Origin: Rikenellaceae bacterium | GTDB taxonomy: Bacteria > Bacteroidota > Bacteroidia > Bacteroidales > Rikenellaceae | Assembly (NCBI GenBank): GCA_020859745.1 | Contig: JAJBVQ010000199.1 | Coordinates: 1 to 10,673, forward strand | DNA length: 10,673 nt | Direction of reading: 5' to 3' | In this document: one piece after another, positions 7,268 through 10,673 of the stretch | Layout of the letters: every line of letters begins with the position of its first letter | Numbering within the stretch: the stretch's first letter is position 1 | Position numbers and translations under genes: made by a program | The notes under the pieces: generated by a model | Database searches by the model: none | What the model saw: the letters and a program-made list of their open reading frames with translations, nothing else | What the model was told of the DNA's origin: nothing

Positions 7268-9517
7268 ATGACCTTTGCCGACATACTTTTGCCCCTCGCC
7301 GTGCCGAGGGCCTTCACCTACGCCGTGCCCGAAGGGGCGACGGTGGCGGTGGGGATGCGCGTGCGTGTGCCGCTCGGCAAAAGCAAAGTCTGCGAAGGCG
7401 TCGTCGTCGCCCTGCACCGGACGCCGCCCGCCTCCAAAAGCGGGCCGAAACACATCCTCGAAATCATCGACCGGCAGCCCTTCGTGCTGCCGGAGCAAGT
7501 TCGCCTTTGGGAATGGATGTCCTCCTACTACCTCTGCACCACCGGCGAAGTGATGAAAGCGGCGCTGCCGGCCGGGATACGGAGCGGAAGCTACCGCCCG
7601 TCAGCCGAACTGTATGTCCGGCTCGCCCCGGAGTACCGCTCCGCGGCCAAAATCACGGAAACGCTGGAGGAGATACGGCGGGCCAAAGTGCAGTGCAAGG
7701 CCTTGCTGGCCTACCTCTCGTTTTTGCCCTGCAACCCCGACGGGGAACCGCAACTCACTTCCGGCGACGAGCGGGAATTGTGGGTGCTGCGCTCCGACAT
7801 CACCGAGACCACACCCGCCGCAGCCCTGCTCAAGCTCGTCGAGCGCGGCATCCTGGAACAGCGGGAGATCATCCCTTCCGACCTGAACCGGGTTACGGCC
7901 CCACTTCCGCCGCCGGAGCTGCCAGAGCCGGGATCGCCTTACGCCGCAGCGGTGACCGACGCTTTCGAGACGCACAACACCGTGCTGCTCGACGGCGAGA
8001 TCGCCGACACGCGCAACACCACTATACCTTTATATCTCACCCTCGCGGCGAAAGAGATCGCCTCCGGGCGGCAAGTCCTGTTGCTGCTGCCCGACACCGT
8101 GATGACCACGCAGGTCACCAACGCCTTGCAGGCCGCATTCGGTGCCCGTTGCCTCTTTTTCCATTCGCGCCTCACCGACCGGGCGCGGAGCGCCGCCTGG
8201 CAGCGGATGATCGAACAGCCGGACAGCGTGGGGCTGGTCGTGGGAACCCGCTCTGCACTCTTCCTGCCTTTCCGCAGGCTGGGGCTGGTGATCGTCGATC
8301 ACGAACACGACCCGAACTACCGGCAGGGCGATCCCGCCCCGAGGTACCACGCTCGCGACACCGCCCTGATGCTGGGCCACCTGCACGGGGCGAAGACGCT
8401 GCTCGCCAGCCCCGCCCCGTCGACCGAAAGCTGGCTCAACGCCACCGGGGAGGGGGGAAAATACGGCCATGTCCGCGTCCCCGCCCCGCCGGGGACGCTC
8501 CGGCCGCAAGTCACCGTGCTGGAGCGGGGCAAAGGCCTGATTTCGAAATACCTGCACAAACGGATCGGGGAGACGCTCGCCGAGGGGCGGCAGGCGGTGC
8601 TGTTCCAGAACCGGCGCGGCTTCGCGCCCTACGTGGAGTGCGCCAACTGCGGAGCCACGCCGACCTGCCCGAACTGCAACGTGACCCTCACCTACCACAA
8701 GGAGAGCTCGGCCCTCGTGTGCCATTACTGCGGCCGGTCGCAGCCCTACTCGTCCGCCTGCGGTTCATGCGGCATGCGTGCCTTGGTGCCGCGGGGGATC
8801 GGCACCGAACGGATCGAGGAATTCGCGGCGGAGCTGTTCCCGGAGACGAAGATCGCCCGCATGGACACCGACACGGCCAAAGGGGCCGGGGCGCTGGGGC
8901 GGATACTGACCGACCTGGCCGAAGGGGAGACCGGGATACTGGTCGGCACCCAGATGGTGGCCCGCTCGGCACAGGCGGGCGAGCGGATTGGGCTGGTGGG
9001 GGTCATCAACGCGGACAATATGCTGGCGCATCCTGATTTCAGGGCCGCCGAGCGGGCGTTTCAGCTATTGACACAGCTGAAAGCCCTGCTTCCGGCGGAC
9101 GGCAGCGGCGAGCTGGTGATCCAAAGCTCGCAACGGCTCCATCCGGCGCTGATCGCCGTGGCGAACCACGACGCGGAGGGATTCTACCTCCACGAGATGG
9201 AAGAGCGGCGGGGACTGCTCTACCCGCCCTACGTGCGGATGCTGCGCCTGACCTTCCGGCATCCGGACAAACAGCTGGCGACCGCCGCCGCACAGCGATG
9301 CGAAGCCCTGCTGCGCGAGCGGTTCGGCCGGCGCGTGTCGCCGCCGTTCGAACCGCAGGTAGACCGGGTGCAGAATCTCCATATCCTCCATATCCTGCTG
9401 CGCATCGAGCGGCAGCGGCCTGTGGCGCGCGCCAAGGTGATCCTGCTGGAGATCCTCGCGCAGGTACGCAAACACTATTCGGCAGTCCACATCATCGCCG
9501 AGGCCGACCCGCAGTAG
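7268..9517 (+). CDS. priA: PriA (primosomal protein N') with degenerate ATPase motifs
   Basis: This gene encodes 749 residues, close to the 732 of E. coli PriA, which rebuilds the primosome at stalled forks. Present: the N-terminal 3'-end-binding region (FADILLPLAVPRAFTYAVP, GMRVRVPLGKSKVCEGVVV), GTRSALFLPF (from Gly326), RYHARD (359-364), QNRRGF, and a zinc domain with Cys 458, 461, 467, 470, 485, 488, 498 and 501, spaced exactly as in E. coli. DFRAAERAFQLLTQ and a C-terminal LLYPPYVRMLRLTF are also kept. Degenerate: Walker A GVTGSGKT is GEIADTRN (243-250), DEEH is DHEH (344-347), GSATPS is ASPAPS (380-385), motif V KGHDF is RSAQA (566-570), and motif VI VAGRAGR is LKALLPA (604-610). The frame is unbroken. 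It is probably a structural restart factor without helicase activity; the PriA identity is secure, the loss of activity inferred. No promoter box was recognised in the 31 bp after the operon terminator. Confidence 0.9.
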   Translation: MTFADILLPLAVPRAFTYAVPEGATVAVGMRVRVPLGKSKVCEGVVVALHRTPPASKSGPKHILEIIDRQPFVLPEQVRLWEWMSSYYLCTTGEVMKAALPAGIRSGSYRPSAELYVRLAPEYRSAAKITETLEEIRRAKVQCKALLAYLSFLPCNPDGEPQLTSGDERELWVLRSDITETTPAAALLKLVERGILEQREIIPSDLNRVTAPLPPPELPEPGSPYAAAVTDAFETHNTVLLDGEIADTRNTTIPLYLTLAAKEIASGRQVLLLLPDTVMTTQVTNALQAAFGARCLFFHSRLTDRARSAAWQRMIEQPDSVGLVVGTRSALFLPFRRLGLVIVDHEHDPNYRQGDPAPRYHARDTALMLGHLHGAKTLLASPAPSTESWLNATGEGGKYGHVRVPAPPGTLRPQVTVLERGKGLISKYLHKRIGETLAEGRQAVLFQNRRGFAPYVECANCGATPTCPNCNVTLTYHKESSALVCHYCGRSQPYSSACGSCGMRALVPRGIGTERIEEFAAELFPETKIARMDTDTAKGAGALGRILTDLAEGETGILVGTQMVARSAQAGERIGLVGVINADNMLAHPDFRAAERAFQLLTQLKALLPADGSGELVIQSSQRLHPALIAVANHDAEGFYLHEMEERRGLLYPPYVRMLRLTFRHPDKQLATAAAQRCEALLRERFGRRVSPPFEPQVDRVQNLHILHILLRIERQRPVARAKVILLEILAQVRKHYSAVHIIAEADPQ

Positions 9518-9534
9518 CCCGGCATCCCCCCTAT

Positions 9535-9906
9535 TTATTGTCCCGGCCTCCGTTCCTGCGGCGGCGTATCGATTGCCGCGAACACCTCGCGGTGGCGGAT
9601 GTGTCCTTCGATGTCGGCACAAATCCGGCACTCGCGTTTACCGCCGTTCCATTCGGCTTCGATCCATATCGTGGGATCGCCCGCCAACGTCTTCCTGTCC
9701 GACAGGATATCGACCTTCACCTCTGCCAGCGGACGAAACGTGCGAAATTCGAAGTCCCACGGCAGCCCCTGCGGGGTGTCGTTGCGGAACTCCAGCGTCT
9801 GCACCGGGTCGGGCGGGTCGAACATCAGGATGAACAGCGCGGTATAGGCCTTTTTATGGGCTGCCCGATTGACCTGAAAACGAATTCGGAAGTGGGATTT
9901 TCGCAT
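9535..9906 (-). CDS. Unrecognised small protein
   Basis: This gene encodes 123 residues from the ATG at 9906, convergent with priA across a 17-bp gap. I do not recognise a family. The N-terminus is basic (RKSHFRIRFQVNRAAHKK), followed by a hydrophobic AYTALFILMF stretch too short and too late for a clear signal peptide. The rest is mixed polar with aromatic residues (LPWDFEFRTF, TIWIEAEWNGGKRECRIC) suggesting a beta-rich cytosolic fold. Two cysteines lie close together in ECRIC. The stretch keeps the high-GC codon character of the neighbouring genes. The frame remains open upstream to an ATG at 10020, but those 38 extra codons look non-coding. A candidate promoter lies at 10110-10141. Confidence 0.55.
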   Translation of the reverse strand: MRKSHFRIRFQVNRAAHKKAYTALFILMFDPPDPVQTLEFRNDTPQGLPWDFEFRTFRPLAEVKVDILSDRKTLAGDPTIWIEAEWNGGKRECRICADIEGHIRHREVFAAIDTPPQERRPGQ

Positions 9907-10109
9907 AAGAAAAGGGTACGAAACTGTACTTATCTGTCCACGCCCGGCTCTGGAAACCAACGAGATACGAAATAAGCAAGCCCGTACCCCATGGAGGGAT
10001 ACAAGCATTGCATATTCCATATCTCGTTTGCTAAAATTTTCCAGACTTCGGCGTGGACGAATATGAAATGTATGTCGGCGCCCTTGTCGTTCCGGGCGCT
10101 ATGTCGGCA

Positions 10110-10141
10110 TAAAGATAATTATTCGAGGGTTCTTATCCAAA
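10110..10141 (-). promoter_or_regulatory. Candidate promoter for the 9535-9906 gene
   Basis: On the minus strand TTTG (10141-10138) is followed after 20 nt by TATCTTTA (10117-10110), one base short of TAnnTTTG. The spacing is good. It would give a leader of nearly 200 nt to the start at 9906, which is long, so either the leader is real, the start is upstream, or the match is chance. Confidence 0.35.
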
Positions 10142-10244
10142 CGGGGCTATATCTGCGCGGCAGCGGGCGGCCCACTGTTTCCGATAATTAACGGTCCGGA
10201 CTTCACGGTTTTTCCTGTTCCGGCGACTCGCAGAGTTGCGTGCC

Positions 10245-10310
10245 CCGAAGCCGTCCGGCGCGGAGGGGCACTATTCTCGTAAACTCGAATATTCCCTCCG
10301 CCGGCTTCGG
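10245..10310. repeat. Bulged inverted repeat, 9+8 bp
   Basis: CCGAAGCCG (10245-10253) pairs with CGGCTTCGG (10302-10310), and after a 6-nt bulge GCGGAGGG (10260-10267) pairs with CCCTCCGC (10294-10301) around a 26-nt AT-richer loop. No T-tract follows on either strand. CCGAAGCC also occurs in the repeat module at 10361. Confidence 0.6.
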
Positions 10311-10357
10311 AACGGTAATAATGTCACGGTTCGGCCGCTCGGGCGCAGGGACTTTTC

Positions 10358-10449
10358 GGGCCGAAGCCAGCGGGGCCGCATAAGGGTAGTTACAGCTCAG
10401 CGGCACCAGGCCTCCGCCCGGGATGGCTCCAGCCTGGCCGCTGACGCGG
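10358..10449 (+). repeat. Repeat module C with third 32-nt hairpin
   Basis: GGGCCGAAGCCAGCGGGG (10358-10375) matches GGGCCGGAGCCAGCGAGG at 2612-2629 with two differences. It is followed by GGGTAGTTACAGC (10385-10397), which appears inverted at about 2561-2573. The 32-nt hairpin 10406-10437 (CCAGGC/GCCTGG ends) and the palindrome CCGCTGACGCGG (10438-10449) come next, in the same adjacency as 5415-5458. No terminal inverted repeats were found for this copy; it may be partial. Confidence 0.6.
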
Positions 10450-10673
10450 GAATGCAGCTATTCGTCCGTGTCGTCCCTGCCCGCAGCCGGCGGAGGCGAA
10501 AACGAGTTGCGCGAGTTTTAACTGCGCTGCGCTTGTTTTCCTCCTTGCCGTTCGGCCATCCAGGCAAGCCTGATGGCACTCACTGGCTGCGTCGGTTCAG
10601 CCCTCCGCCTTAGGCGATGTATACTCCCGGTTCGAGTGCCGAGCGGCACCTGCGGGCGGACCGCTAACGCGGC

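Larger units (their letters stand above)
9907..10673. other. Gene-free, hairpin-rich region
   Basis: No protein or RNA gene was recognised in this 767-bp stretch. Open frames here are short, overlap hairpin repeats and lack family features. It holds a candidate minus-strand promoter (10110-10141), a bulged inverted repeat (10245-10310), the third copy of the 32-nt hairpin module (10358-10449), an imperfect inverted repeat GAGG-GAAAAC-AG (10493-10506 with 10532-10543), and a final CCGCTAACGCGG at 10661-10672, where the window ends. Confidence 0.6.

Noticed and set aside
7507..9036. Long alternate-frame reading frame of about 509 codons inside priA
   Set aside because: It is a shadow of GC-rich codons; its translation is Arg/Ala/Gly-rich with no family pattern, while the priA frame has clear conserved blocks across the same region.
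7268..9517. priA as a pseudogene or frameshifted gene
   Set aside because: No stop or frame change occurs over 749 codons, the zinc cysteine spacing is exact, and the conserved segments in both lobes and the C-terminus stay in one frame. Only the ATPase motifs differ.
9535..10020. Start of the small minus-strand gene at 10020
   Set aside because: The extra 38 codons to the ATG at 9906 have no signal peptide or domain character and differ in base composition from the rest; kept only as an alternative.
10203..10406. Minus-strand reading frame of 67 codons
   Set aside because: It overlaps the 32-nt hairpin module and the bulged inverted repeat and shows no protein family features.
10628..10650. 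GGTTCGAGTGCC resembling a tRNA T-arm
   Set aside because: The bases on either side of TTCGAGT do not form a 5-bp stem, and no acceptor, D or anticodon arm could be placed around it.

Overview
This is a GC-rich bacterial window that fits the phylum Bacteroidota, probably the Rikenellaceae/Alistipes side. That placement is inferred from three things: promoters of the Bacteroidota type (a -33 TTG and a -7 TAnnTTTG box, clearest upstream of the epimerase gene), starts without Shine-Dalgarno sequences, and a methylmalonyl-CoA decarboxylase gene order that I recall from Bacteroides.

Layout. Positions 1-249 are a gene-free, hairpin-rich stretch with a 24-bp perfect inverted repeat and terminators. 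A minus-strand lipoprotein gene with a transglutaminase-like domain follows (249-1466). It diverges from a small secreted DUF1573-type protein (1604-1972) across a 137-bp intergenic region carrying a perfect 8+8 palindrome and promoter boxes. From 2071 to 7176 runs a plus-strand cluster: mce (methylmalonyl-CoA epimerase), mmdA (carboxyltransferase), a lamin-tail-domain/OadG fusion, mmdC (biotin carrier) and mmdB (membrane decarboxylase and Na+ pump), closed by a strong terminator at 7199-7236. Together these interconvert the methylmalonyl-CoA epimers and decarboxylate methylmalonyl-CoA to propionyl-CoA while exporting Na+, the energy-conserving end of succinate-to-propionate fermentation. A full-length priA homologue (7268-9517) follows, then a convergent unrecognised small gene (9535-9906, minus), then about 770 bp without a recognisable gene.

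Two things stand out. First, the PriA homologue keeps its N-terminal DNA-binding region, all eight zinc cysteines at the E. coli spacing, and the overall fold, but has lost the ATPase motifs (Walker A, DEEH, SATPS, the KGHDF-type motif V and the AGRAGR-type motif VI) in an unbroken 749-codon frame. It looks like a helicase-dead PriA. Second, two intergenic gaps inside the propionate operon (2490-2769 and 5317-5532) are filled by related elements bounded by terminal inverted repeats. Each carries a 32-nt hairpin whose stem covaries between copies; a third hairpin copy lies at 10406-10437. I read these as a dispersed, MITE-like or BIME-like intergenic repeat family.
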